Shown here: one piece after another, positions 10,174 through 18,821 of the stretch
Layout of the letters: each line of letters opens with the position of its first letter
How positions within the stretch are numbered: position 1 is the stretch's first letter
Source: Lactobacillus sp. ESL0684
GTDB lineage: Bacteria; Bacillota; Bacilli; Lactobacillales; Lactobacillaceae
Length of the DNA: 64,000 bases
Reading direction: 5' to 3'
Assembly: GCF_029392675.1 (NCBI RefSeq)
Contig: NZ_CP113941.1
Location: forward strand, 546,001 to 610,000
Notes under the pieces: generated by a model
Told to the model about the DNA's origin: nothing
The model's database searches: none
Seen by the model: only the letters and a program-made list of their open reading frames with translations
Position numbers and translations under genes: made by a program

Positions 10174-10989
10174 ATGCTGAAAAGAACTAAAAAAATCATA
10201 AGTATAACAATAATATTATATTTTTTTCTAATAACTTGTCATACTTTTGTATCTATTAAAGATGGGCAAGGCATTCTTAGTGCAGGGGGAAATATTTCTG
10301 TTAGTATATTTTTTGAAATGCAAGCTGGGGGTGGTAATGGGTCTGAAATAGTCGATTTGACGATGATGGCAGTATTATCGGTTATTGGATCAGGATTATT
10401 TATTTATATAAAAAATAATAATATGTTTGATAGTGTTCAACAGAGATTGCGCTATAAACGATTCTTAATGAAAAGCGTTATTACTACTTTTTTAGCTGCT
10501 ACTGGATTATCCATATTTACTAATCTGTATGAAATGAGTTTAATTAATTGGTTTTATTTTCCATTTACATATAAAATGAATGATCCCTTTTTGAGATCGC
10601 ATCGACCTAGTAACTTTACAAATAATGATTTCGTAGAAATACTATTATTCATTATACTTGGTGCTGTTGGTTGGGGAATTTTTGCTATTTTTATTTTTAG
10701 TATTGGTTTGTTTGTGCGTAAGAATGCATTTTATATAATTGTTGGTCCGATTATTGGGCTGGTACTAATTTTATTACCAATTTTAGGTAATATACATAGT
10801 CTAATTTGGCGAGTATTTTCGTATTCTTGGTTTGTCTATACTCTAATTGCTCCCGGACAGTATACTTTTATCAGTGAAGCTCCACCGATTAAGCCGGGAC
10901 TATCATTTATAATTGCTGCTATGATTTATTTAGCAGCAGCAGTGCTTTTGATTAGTATCTGGTACAAGAAGCAGCGAAAAGAGGCTTAA
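10174..10989 (+). CDS. Six-TM membrane protein, copy 2 of the tandem duplicated pair
   Basis: A 271-residue paralogue of the preceding protein with the same topology and the same conserved blocks. AGGGAG and the identical spacer TAGTTTT precede the ATG, as in copy 1. The copies differ at many residues, so the duplication is not recent. The next gene starts 2 bp after the stop, so copy 2 is coupled to the intact third membrane protein and ABC ATPase. Likely a transporter or immunity membrane subunit; not matched to a named family. Confidence 0.75.
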   Translation: MLKRTKKIISITIILYFFLITCHTFVSIKDGQGILSAGGNISVSIFFEMQAGGGNGSEIVDLTMMAVLSVIGSGLFIYIKNNNMFDSVQQRLRYKRFLMKSVITTFLAATGLSIFTNLYEMSLINWFYFPFTYKMNDPFLRSHRPSNFTNNDFVEILLFIILGAVGWGIFAIFIFSIGLFVRKNAFYIIVGPIIGLVLILLPILGNIHSLIWRVFSYSWFVYTLIAPGQYTFISEAPPIKPGLSFIIAAMIYLAAAVLLISIWYKKQRKEA

Positions 10990-10991
10990 TC

Positions 10992-11576
10992 ATGCAAGCT
11001 AAACATGTTTGGCGAAAGCTAAGCTTAACTAGTTTAATTATCACGTTGCTTGGCTTATGGGGTGGTTGGTATTTAACTACACAAAGTGAGCCTGCCACGA
11101 TGGAATTACCCAATGCCTATCTTAATGCCAATTTAGTATCGCTGTACTTGCAGCCAGCAGTCTTAATTTTAATTTACAACCAGATTTTAACTTTTCGTAA
11201 AATCAACTTATTGGTTGGCGTGCGGCAATGGACTAATAAGATGATTGCCCGTTTGTTAATCTTGGCAACGCTAGATTGTCTACTCTTCTGTGCTGGACTG
11301 ATAATTCCTTATCTGATGACTGATTTTCCATTCTTTCGTAATGGTAGCCCTCTGCTGGGTACGGCATTACTGCTGTTACATGTTGCGGTGCTGATCTTAA
11401 TGGCTTGGCTACTAGTTGGTGCCTATCAAATGCGCTATCCGCAATTATTGTTATTCATCGTTATTATTATCGATTTGGTGTATCATTTCTATTTTGAAAA
11501 GCAGGCTTTGATACTGTATAGTCCGCTATATGATCCACTATACCGAGCAGTTCATCGGATTTATGGTGGATATTAA
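10992..11576 (+). CDS. Integral membrane protein, ABC-2-like permease candidate
   Basis: A 194-residue protein with about five hydrophobic segments (near residues 14-32, 48-68, 85-107, 122-142 and 150-168). GAGG lies 8 bases before the ATG at 10992. It stands between the duplicated membrane proteins and an ABC ATPase gene 12 bp downstream, so it is a candidate transmembrane subunit of the same transporter. No family motif was recognised. Its first ~75 bp also occur as a decayed copy at 10081. Confidence 0.72.
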   Translation: MQAKHVWRKLSLTSLIITLLGLWGGWYLTTQSEPATMELPNAYLNANLVSLYLQPAVLILIYNQILTFRKINLLVGVRQWTNKMIARLLILATLDCLLFCAGLIIPYLMTDFPFFRNGSPLLGTALLLLHVAVLILMAWLLVGAYQMRYPQLLLFIVIIIDLVYHFYFEKQALILYSPLYDPLYRAVHRIYGGY

Positions 11577-11588
11577 TGGAGAATTATT

Positions 11589-12194
11589 ATGTTAGAAATT
11601 AAACAGATAAAAAAGTCATTTGGTCGCAAGCAAGTTTTACAAGATGTGACACTATCCGCTCAAGCTGGTGAGTTGATTCATATTTCAGGAATTAATGGCT
11701 CAGGCAAGTCAACGATCTTTAAAATTGTAACTGGTCTGCTAAAGCCCGATAGTGGCACAGTCAAGTTGGGACAAAACGATGTTATTGGCGCCTTAATTGA
11801 GAATCCCGGTTTTCTGGAATATGAATCCGCAATGACCAATCTTCAGTTCTTGGCTAATCTTAACCATAATTTTAATGAAGCAAAAGTTAGCGAATTACTG
11901 CAATATTTCGAACTAGATCCAGCGGATAATCAAGCTATTGCTAAGTATTCGGTTGGTATGCGGCAAAAAGTGGGTATTATTCAAGCAGTTATGGAAGATC
12001 AAAATATTATTTTGCTTGATGAGCCGACTCGCGGGATTGATCAAGCAAGTATTAGACAATTTGCTAATTTGCTAATCAAACTTAAGCAAGAGAATAAAAC
12101 GGTAATTGTTGCTAGTCATGACCGAATTGCCGAAATTAAATATGATCGCCGTTTAAATTTGCAGGGCGGTGTACTTAGTGATGAAGATGAATAA
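11589..12194 (+). CDS. ABC transporter ATP-binding protein of the peptide locus
   Basis: A compact 201-residue nucleotide-binding subunit with Walker A GINGSGKST, signature YSVGMRQKVGI, Walker B IILLDEPTRGID and a switch His in VIVASHDR. The short length and SVGMRQ signature are typical of exporters related to lantibiotic and ABC-2 multidrug systems. GGAG lies ahead of the ATG. It presumably energises the flanking membrane proteins (10174, 10992, 12181). The stop overlaps the start of the next gene, indicating translational coupling. Confidence 0.9.
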   Translation: MLEIKQIKKSFGRKQVLQDVTLSAQAGELIHISGINGSGKSTIFKIVTGLLKPDSGTVKLGQNDVIGALIENPGFLEYESAMTNLQFLANLNHNFNEAKVSELLQYFELDPADNQAIAKYSVGMRQKVGIIQAVMEDQNIILLDEPTRGIDQASIRQFANLLIKLKQENKTVIVASHDRIAEIKYDRRLNLQGGVLSDEDE

Positions 12195-12684
12195 GAAGCG
12201 AATCTTTCTGGCTTATGCTGCTGTCAGTGCTTTGTTAGTCTGTTTAGCGCGTGTGAATTGGTCTAGCTATCTATCTGCTGCCAAGTTATGGCAGATTAAT
12301 TTTGCCTGGATTACTAAGCCGATGGTATTTGCCTTATTAGCGACTAACTTGGTTTTCTTTGATTCTCTAGCAGTTTGGTTGCCACGAAGTGGGCTACATA
12401 ATATTAGTCCGCTAATGCAGGTTCGCAAACCGACTTTTAAACAACTAATAAAAAATATTGCCCCACAGGTTTGGCAATACTTAGTCATCTTCTTGTTGGT
12501 ACATGTATTTGCCTTTGACTACGGTAACTGGGGTTATTCATTATTAACGTTGCTAGGTTTGAGTCTGCTATGGCTAGCGTGTACTTTTTGTCCGGTTTAT
12601 CATTGGCCAGTCGGAGTGCAAAATTTATTGGTCATGATAGGCTTTTTTGGAGTTAGGCTAGCTCTGTGTTATTGGATAATTTAA
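12181..12684 (+). CDS. Membrane protein, last gene of the ABC locus
   Basis: A protein of about 167 residues with four hydrophobic segments and short loops, probably another transmembrane or accessory subunit. It overlaps the ATPase gene by 14 bp. GTG codons at 12169 and 12178 are in frame, but ATG 12181 or 12187 fits better, with GGCGGTG ~10 bases upstream. No known family recognised. A terminator follows at 12726. Confidence 0.65.
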   Translation: MKMNKKRIFLAYAAVSALLVCLARVNWSSYLSAAKLWQINFAWITKPMVFALLATNLVFFDSLAVWLPRSGLHNISPLMQVRKPTFKQLIKNIAPQVWQYLVIFLLVHVFAFDYGNWGYSLLTLLGLSLLWLACTFCPVYHWPVGVQNLLVMIGFFGVRLALCYWII

Positions 12685-12725
12685 TTAATTTATTATGGTT
12701 TGTAAATAGATAATTAAATAATTTT

Positions 12726-12757
12726 AAAAAATTGCTTGTGATGAGCAATTTTTTGTT
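12726..12757 (+). terminator. Terminator of the peptide/ABC locus
   Basis: AAAAAATTGCT, loop TGTGATG, AGCAATTTTTT: an 11-bp symmetrical stem with a T tail, 41 bp after the last gene. Confidence 0.85.
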
Positions 12758-12770
12758 TTTGGTAATTTCT

Positions 12771-12810
12771 TTGCTATGGCACTAAACAAGGTGCTATAAT
12801 TAGTGCTATA
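12771..12810 (+). promoter_or_regulatory. Promoter and candidate operator of the Phd/RelE-type module
   Basis: TTGCTA (12771-12776), an 18-bp spacer and TATAAT (12795-12800). Three related octamers overlap the -10 region: TGGCACTA, a GGTGCTA and TAGTGCTA, the first and last nearly inverted. This is the usual position of antitoxin-binding sites for autorepression; the operator assignment is inference. Confidence 0.6.
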
Positions 12811-12833
12811 AAAAGACTGTATGGAGGTATAAA

Positions 12834-13175
12834 ATGGTTTTAGCAAGTAGAATAAATGTACCGTTAACTTCAATCTCTGAAATAAAAAAAGCACCAATGA
12901 CGGCTTTTTCATTGTCAAAAAAAACGCAGGAGCCAGTCTATGTTCTTAATAATAATAAGGAAGTTGGGGTTGTGTTAGACATAGACCAGTATAATTCAAT
13001 CGTTGATTTTATTGAAAAAGCTCAGGCTATAATTGATAATGTGGCTGAGGATGCTTATCAAGAGAAAATTGAACAACGGATAAACTCAGATAAAGACTCA
13101 AATCTTTCTAATGAAGAAGTTCTTGGTAAAAATTGGCGAAAAAATTTGGAACAAATTCCGGATGAGTGGGATTAA
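12834..13175 (+). CDS. Phd/YefM-like antitoxin
   Basis: A 113-residue antitoxin. Residues ~10-60 (SISEIKKAPMTAFSLSK and PVYVLNNNKEVGVVLDIDQY) fit the Phd/YefM fold in which a short N-terminal domain binds DNA; the acidic C-terminal part would wrap the toxin. ATGGAGG lies 8 bases before the ATG. The stop codon TAATG overlaps the toxin ATG by one base, so the pair is translationally coupled. Antitoxin probably represses its own promoter. Confidence 0.85.
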   Translation: MVLASRINVPLTSISEIKKAPMTAFSLSKKTQEPVYVLNNNKEVGVVLDIDQYNSIVDFIEKAQAIIDNVAEDAYQEKIEQRINSDKDSNLSNEEVLGKNWRKNLEQIPDEWD

Positions 13176-13483
13176 TGTATCAGTTATCATGGTTTAAAGA
13201 AGCGGTAACGGAGTATCAAAAATTAGATGGTTCTCAAAAACTCCAAATTAAAAAAGGGATTGCGAGAATTACTGAACGTGGTATGCAGGCTGGTAAGCTA
13301 CTTGCAAAGAAAAAATATGATTTGTCAATGTGTCGTGAAATTAAGATGCGACGATTAGGTTTAAGAATAGTTTTTAAACAAAATAATCAAGCAATTCAGA
13401 TTATCGATATTGTCTGTGTGGGTAAACGTTCTGATGAAGCAGTATATGAGCAGGCAGCAAAATTATTAGGATTATTACCTTAA
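13175..13483 (+). CDS. RelE/ParE-superfamily toxin
   Basis: A basic 102-residue protein with the RelE/ParE pattern: LSWFKEAVTEYQKL helix, LAKKKYDLSMCREIKM, RRLGLRIVFKQ strand and a C-terminal VGKRSDEAVYEQAAKLL helix. Members act as ribosome-dependent mRNA endonucleases or gyrase poisons; which applies here is not evident. The ATG at 13175 is chosen over an in-frame GTG at 13166 because it overlaps the antitoxin stop in the usual TAATG arrangement. Confidence 0.85.
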   Translation: MYQLSWFKEAVTEYQKLDGSQKLQIKKGIARITERGMQAGKLLAKKKYDLSMCREIKMRRLGLRIVFKQNNQAIQIIDIVCVGKRSDEAVYEQAAKLLGLLP

Positions 13484-13499
13484 TTCTTAAAATCTTACT

Positions 13500-13528
13500 T
13501 TGACAGCTAACTCTTTTTTTAATATCAT
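13500..13528 (+). promoter_or_regulatory. pcp promoter
   Basis: Consensus TTGACA (13500-13505), a 17-bp spacer and TATCAT (13523-13528), ~50 bp before pcp. Confidence 0.75.
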
Positions 13529-13578
13529 ATAGAGATAATATTTTAACACTATCTTAACACGTGTGGTGAGTAAATAAA

Positions 13579-14226
13579 ATGAAGATTTTAGTAACGGGAT
13601 TTGATCCTTTTGGTGAAGATAAGATTAACCCAGCAATTGAAGCAGTTAAACGCTTAGATGATGAAATTGCTGGTGCAAAAATTGTTAAGCTAGAAATTCC
13701 TACTGTTTTTGGTGAATGTGCTGAAGTAGTGCATGAAGCAATTGTCAAGCATCAACCTGATTACGTCTTAAATATTGGTCAAGCTGGTGGTCGTTATGCT
13801 TTGACTCCAGAACGGGTAGCAATTAATTTTGACGATGGTCGGATTAAAGATAATAAGGGCTATCAGCCACTAGCCACACCAATTCATGAAGATGGACAAA
13901 ATGCATACTTCACGCAATTACCGGTTAAAGCAATTGCGCGAGCAATTCGGGGTGTTGGTGTGCCAAGTGTGGTTTCAACTACTGCTGGCACCTATGTTTG
14001 CAACCATATTATGTATCAAGTTCAGTATATGATTGATAAGGAATTTCACGGGTTAAAGGCCGGATTTATTCATATTCCATTTTTGCCTGAGCAAGTTGTT
14101 GATCGCCCAGATACTCCTAGCTTGAGTTTAGCAGATGATGTTAAAGGTATTACTGCAGCCATTGAAGCAATTGTTAAGATGGATGGCAAGGAAGATATTG
14201 CTAGCATTGAAGGACATATAGCTTAA
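13579..14226 (+). CDS. pcp: Pyroglutamyl-peptidase I
   Basis: Cytosolic cysteine peptidase (family C15) that removes N-terminal pyroglutamate. The 215-residue protein has TGFDPFG at 6-12, PERVAINFD with catalytic Glu79, AGTYVCNH with catalytic Cys141, and [11 protein letters not shown] with His165, so the triad is intact. It is a single-gene unit with its own consensus promoter and a strong downstream terminator. The sequence before its ATG (GTGGTGAG) supplies the binding site. Confidence 0.96.
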   Translation: MKILVTGFDPFGEDKINPAIEAVKRLDDEIAGAKIVKLEIPTVFGECAEVVHEAIVKHQPDYVLNIGQAGGRYALTPERVAINFDDGRIKDNKGYQPLATPIHEDGQNAYFTQLPVKAIARAIRGVGVPSVVSTTAGTYVCNHIMYQVQYMIDKEFHGLKAGFIHIPFLPEQVVDRPDTPSLSLADDVKGITAAIEAIVKMDGKEDIASIEGHIA

Positions 14227-14231
14227 CTAAA

Positions 14232-14280
14232 AAATTTCCCACTAACAAATATTTAAGGATTTGTTAGTGGGATTTTTCTT
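14232..14280 (+). terminator. pcp terminator
   Basis: TCCCACTAACAAAT pairs with ATTTGTTAGTGGGA around a short AT loop, followed by TTTTTCTTTT. Confidence 0.92.
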
Positions 14281-14337
14281 TTACTATTGCCTTTAGCGTA
14301 TAATAGTAATGATAAATAAAATAAAGAAGAGGAACAA

Positions 14338-16935
14338 ATGGTTAATTCAAGTACGACGCCTATGATGGAACAATATTATGAAATTAAAAAGCAATATCCC
14401 GATGCTTTTCTGTTTTATCGGGTCGGAGACTTTTATGAGTTGTTTGAAGATGATGCAGTTAAAGGTGCGCAGCTTCTTGAGCTGACTCTGACACATCGCT
14501 CAAATAAAACTGCCAATCCAATTCCTATGGCAGGTGTGCCCCATGTAGCAGTTGATTCATACGTTGATACTTTAGTTGATAAAGGCTATAAGGTAGCTTT
14601 GTGTGAGCAACTGGAAAATCCTAAAGATGCTAAAGGGATGGTTAAGCGTGGAATTATTCAGCTGGTTACACCAGGTACCAAGATGAATGATAAGCCTAGT
14701 GAAGCAAAAGACTTTAATTATTTAACTTCAGTCATTACTACCAAAAGCGGCTTCGGATTAGCTTATAGCGATCTATCAACTGGTGAAATTTTTGCGACTC
14801 ACTTAAAAACATTTGCCACTGTTGTAAATGAGCTGTTATCATTGCGTACCAAAGAAGTTGTTTATGGTGGATATTTGGGCGATCAGGAGCAGGAAACGTT
14901 ACGCAAAGCCAATATCACAGTTTCAAAACCGGTTGAATTAACTAAGACACATGCAGAGATAGCGTTTGCTCAGCAAAAGCTAACTAATCAAGCAGAAAAG
15001 ACGGCTGTTAAGCAATTAGTTAGTTATCTGCTAGTTACCCAAAAACGTAGTTTAGCCCACTTACAAATTGCACAAAGTTATGAAGTCAGTCAATATTTAC
15101 AAATGTCTCATACCGTACAAAATAATTTGGAATTGGTAGCGTCAGCCAAAACTGGTAAAAAAATGGGTTCGCTATTTTGGGTACTCGATAAGACGCATAC
15201 CGCAATGGGTGGTCGTTTGTTAAAACAATGGTTAGCCAGACCGCTACTTTCAACTAATGAATTGAATAAGCGCCAAGAAATGGTACAAGCATTGGTAGAC
15301 GATTATTTTACTCGTGAAAATGTCGTAGATGCGCTAAAGGGAGTCTATGATTTGGAACGGCTGACTGGTCGAATTGCTTTTGGTAATGTTAATGCACGTG
15401 AGCTGCTTCAATTAGCAAATTCACTTACTGCTGTTCCAGTGATTTTAGCAGCTTTGACTAAGTCTCATAGTTCAGCTTTACAAAACTTCGCGCAAAAAAT
15501 TGATCCGTTAAAAGGGGTAGCTAAATTGATTAGCGATACTTTGGTAGCTGAGCCACCAATTTCTACAACTGAAGGTGGTCTAATTCGTGAAGGTGTTGAC
15601 CAGCAACTTGACCGTTACCGCGACGCAATGAATAACGGTAAGCAATGGCTAGCAGAGATGGAAGCTCAAGAGCGGCAAAAGACTGGGATTGAGAACCTGA
15701 AAGTTGGTTATAATAAGGTTTTCGGCTATTATTTACAAGTGACTAATTCTAATAAAAATAAGGTGCCAACTGAGCGTTATACTCGTAAGCAAACCTTGAC
15801 TAATGCCGAGCGTTATATAACGCCAGAACTAAAAGAACATGAAAATCTAATTTTAGAGGCACAAACTAAATCGACAGATTTGGAATATGATTTATTTGTC
15901 AAATTGCGTGAAGAAGTGAAAAAGTATATTTCTGCATTACAAGAATTGGCATCACAAGTAGCAGCAATTGACGTCTATTGTTCGTTTGCCCAAGTCGCAG
16001 AGACCAACAATTATTGTCGACCGCATTTTCAGACTGACAGCCAGAACGTTAAGATCGTTAATGGTCGTCATCCAGTTGTAGAACAAGTAATGCAGGCTGG
16101 TGCGTACATCCCTAATGATGTGCAGCTTGATGAAGAAACAGATATCTTTTTGATTACTGGACCGAATATGTCAGGCAAAAGCACTTATATGCGGCAGTTA
16201 GCGTTAATAACTGTTATGGCGCAAGTTGGTTCATTTGTCCCGGCAGATAGTGCTGAATTACCAATTTTTGACCAAATTTTTACGCGAATTGGTGCCGCTG
16301 ATGATTTGATCTCTGGGCAAAGTACCTTTATGGTAGAAATGACTGAAGCAAATGACGCCTTGCAAGCGGCAACTAAACGTAGTCTGGTGCTATTTGATGA
16401 GATTGGTCGCGGAACGGCAACGTATGATGGGATGGCATTGGCCGGTGCAATTGTCCAGTATTTACATGATGAAGTGGGAGCCAAAGTACTGTTTGCGACT
16501 CATTTTCATGAATTAACGGATTTAGAACAAACTTTACCACGTCTTAAAAATATTCATGTTGGGGCAACTCAGGAAAATGGTAAATTAATCTTTTTGCATA
16601 AAATTTTACCTGGACCTGCTGATCAAAGCTACGGAATTCATGTTGCGCAATTGGCTGGTTTACCAAGTAAGGTTTTGCGTCAAGCGACTAAGTTATTAAA
16701 TCGTTTAGAGGCTCAAGGAAGTAGCCTTGGACCAAGCACGCATCAACTTGATTTGTTTGCAACGGAAACCGATGAAGATATGATTAGTCAAACTCCAGAG
16801 GTGACGACTGATGAAGTTACAGTTAAGGAAAAAGATGTCTTAAAAGAACTTAATGGGTTGTATCTAGCTGATAAAACCCCACTGGAAATTATGCAAATAG
16901 TTGCGAATTGGCAAGCGGACTTAAAGGATGAATAA
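14338..16935 (+). CDS. mutS: MutS, DNA mismatch recognition protein
   Basis: MutS binds mismatches and recruits MutL. The 865-residue protein has the mismatch-binding GDFYELF motif near residue 30, the ATPase Walker A TGPNMSGKSTYM at ~605-616 and the DEIGRGTATYDGMALA block, and a canonical sliding-clamp-binding motif QLDLF near residue 803. GAAGAGGA precedes the ATG. It lies 2 bp before mutL and heads mutS-mutL-ruvA-ruvB. All motifs are intact, in contrast to the adjacent MutL. Confidence 0.98.
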   Translation: MVNSSTTPMMEQYYEIKKQYPDAFLFYRVGDFYELFEDDAVKGAQLLELTLTHRSNKTANPIPMAGVPHVAVDSYVDTLVDKGYKVALCEQLENPKDAKGMVKRGIIQLVTPGTKMNDKPSEAKDFNYLTSVITTKSGFGLAYSDLSTGEIFATHLKTFATVVNELLSLRTKEVVYGGYLGDQEQETLRKANITVSKPVELTKTHAEIAFAQQKLTNQAEKTAVKQLVSYLLVTQKRSLAHLQIAQSYEVSQYLQMSHTVQNNLELVASAKTGKKMGSLFWVLDKTHTAMGGRLLKQWLARPLLSTNELNKRQEMVQALVDDYFTRENVVDALKGVYDLERLTGRIAFGNVNARELLQLANSLTAVPVILAALTKSHSSALQNFAQKIDPLKGVAKLISDTLVAEPPISTTEGGLIREGVDQQLDRYRDAMNNGKQWLAEMEAQERQKTGIENLKVGYNKVFGYYLQVTNSNKNKVPTERYTRKQTLTNAERYITPELKEHENLILEAQTKSTDLEYDLFVKLREEVKKYISALQELASQVAAIDVYCSFAQVAETNNYCRPHFQTDSQNVKIVNGRHPVVEQVMQAGAYIPNDVQLDEETDIFLITGPNMSGKSTYMRQLALITVMAQVGSFVPADSAELPIFDQIFTRIGAADDLISGQSTFMVEMTEANDALQAATKRSLVLFDEIGRGTATYDGMALAGAIVQYLHDEVGAKVLFATHFHELTDLEQTLPRLKNIHVGATQENGKLIFLHKILPGPADQSYGIHVAQLAGLPSKVLRQATKLLNRLEAQGSSLGPSTHQLDLFATETDEDMISQTPEVTTDEVTVKEKDVLKELNGLYLADKTPLEIMQIVANWQADLKDE

Positions 16936-16937
16936 TC

Positions 16938-18818
16938 ATGGCACAAATTCATGAATTATCAGAAAATTTAGCCAATCAAATTGCAGCTGGTGAAGTTATT
17001 GAGCGACCAGCCAGTGTGGTTAAGGAACTAGTGGAAAATGCGATTGATGCTGGTAGTAGCAGAATTCGGATCGATTTTATTGATGGTGGATTAAAGCAAA
17101 TTGTCGTGCAGGATAATGGCAGTGGAATTCGCAGTGATCAAATTGATCTGGCCTTTCAAAGACATGCTACGAGTAAAATTAATAATGAACATGATTTATT
17201 TAAGGTTGGAACGCTGGGGTTTCGGGGTGAAGCTTTAGCTTCGATTGCCGCGGTAAGTCATGTGGAAATTTTGACTAATGCTGGTAGTGCGGCTGGAACG
17301 CTGGCTAAATTTAGTGCAGGAGTTAAGACTAGTCAAGAAGAAGCTGGCGGGGCACAAGGAACCAAGATTACAGTTAAAGATCTGTTTTATAATACTCCTG
17401 CTCGATTAAAATATTTACGTAGTCAGCGAACCGAGATTATGAAATTAGTAGATATTGTGAATCGGATTGCTTTAGGTTATCCAGAAATTGCATTTACCCT
17501 AACTAATGAGGGACGTCAATTACTAAAAACCGTTGGTAATAGCAATTTGCAACAAGCTATTTCCAGTATTTATGGTCGGCATACTGCTGAAAAGATGTTA
17601 CCTTTTGAGCAGAGTAATGATGATTTTACAGTTAGCGGCCTAGTTTCTAAACCAGAATTGACCCGCTCGACGCGAAATTTTATTTCGATTTTACTTAATG
17701 GTCGGTATATTAAGAACTTTAAGTTGGCTGCGGCTGTGATGGCTGGGTATGGTAGCCAATTATCTGCTAAGCATTATCCAATTGCTATTATTAAAATTAC
17801 GGTTGATCCTTTACTCGTCGATGTAAATGTGCATCCTACTAAGCAAGAAGTTCGCTTATCAAAAGAGCAGGAATTGAGCCGATTAGTAACTAGTGCTATT
17901 AGCGATTGCTTGCTGCGAACAACTACACAATCTGATGCGCTTGCTAATCTTGCTGGTGGCAAAGAGGACACTTTAGTCGATCAATTGAAATTTAATTTAA
18001 ATAAAAATGTGGTCGACACTAAGCGACCAGAATCTTCAGAAGTTCACGAAAGTCAACCAGCCAAAATTACTAGTCGCAAGCCAGCAAAATACGTTGATTT
18101 GACTGTGCCACGTGATGATTCACGCTATCTGATTACTGCTACTTGGGTCCAAAATGTTAAAAAACAGCAGTCACTGCGACCTTTTTCAAGTACTAATCAA
18201 ACTGCTGAAGTCATGACAAGTGGGGATGAATTATTAATTAATAGCTTGCCAGAATTAACCTTGGTTGGTCAAACTGCCAACTATATCGTTGCTAGCGCTA
18301 ATAATAACCTTTATCTAGTGGATCAGCTTGCGGCAAGGAGACTGCTCAAATTTGAGGAACTTAAGCGACAAATTACGGCACAAAAAATCACCGAGCAAGG
18401 GTTACTAACACCATTGACCTTAACCTTTGGCAACTTAGACTTCATTCAAATTCAAGCCAAACTCCCTGAACTTAAGAAAATCGGTTTGTTTTTAGAAGAG
18501 TTTGGCCAAGACACGTTTATTTTAAGGTCATATCCGACTTGGCTAACGAGTGATAATTTAGAAACATCGGTTAGATCGATTATTGATAGCTATTTAAATG
18601 TGGATCAAACTGATTCTGTTACTTTAATTAATCGGATTGCTGCTGATCAGGCTCAGAAAATGGTACCTGGTCGAAGCAAGTTAAGCAGTGCTGATTGCGA
18701 AGACATGTTGACAAGACTGCGCCAAATAAGCGATCCCTATCACGATGCTAAGGGAAATGTGGTATTGGTGTGCTTGCGAGCAACACAACTCCAAAAAATG
18801 TTTAAAAAGGATGAGTAG
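16938..18818 (+). CDS. mutL: MutL, mismatch repair protein with degenerate endonuclease motifs
   Basis: The N-terminal GHKL ATPase is intact: IAAGEVIERPASVVKELVEN, DNGSGI, RHATSKI and GFRGEALASIAAVS. In Firmicutes the C-terminal domain normally nicks DNA through DQHA-xx-E-xxxx-E, an ACK/RAS motif and CPHGRP. Here the equivalents read VDQLAARRLLKFEE (~461-474; His and first Glu lost), AADQAQKM (~567) and DPYHDAKGNVV (~599; CPHGRP lost). Length (626) and order are normal and there is no frameshift, so the protein is probably made but may lack nuclease activity, as E. coli MutL does. The C-terminal dimerisation fold appears retained. Confidence 0.95.
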   Translation: MAQIHELSENLANQIAAGEVIERPASVVKELVENAIDAGSSRIRIDFIDGGLKQIVVQDNGSGIRSDQIDLAFQRHATSKINNEHDLFKVGTLGFRGEALASIAAVSHVEILTNAGSAAGTLAKFSAGVKTSQEEAGGAQGTKITVKDLFYNTPARLKYLRSQRTEIMKLVDIVNRIALGYPEIAFTLTNEGRQLLKTVGNSNLQQAISSIYGRHTAEKMLPFEQSNDDFTVSGLVSKPELTRSTRNFISILLNGRYIKNFKLAAAVMAGYGSQLSAKHYPIAIIKITVDPLLVDVNVHPTKQEVRLSKEQELSRLVTSAISDCLLRTTTQSDALANLAGGKEDTLVDQLKFNLNKNVVDTKRPESSEVHESQPAKITSRKPAKYVDLTVPRDDSRYLITATWVQNVKKQQSLRPFSSTNQTAEVMTSGDELLINSLPELTLVGQTANYIVASANNNLYLVDQLAARRLLKFEELKRQITAQKITEQGLLTPLTLTFGNLDFIQIQAKLPELKKIGLFLEEFGQDTFILRSYPTWLTSDNLETSVRSIIDSYLNVDQTDSVTLINRIAADQAQKMVPGRSKLSSADCEDMLTRLRQISDPYHDAKGNVVLVCLRATQLQKMFKKDE

Positions 18819-18821
18819 TAA

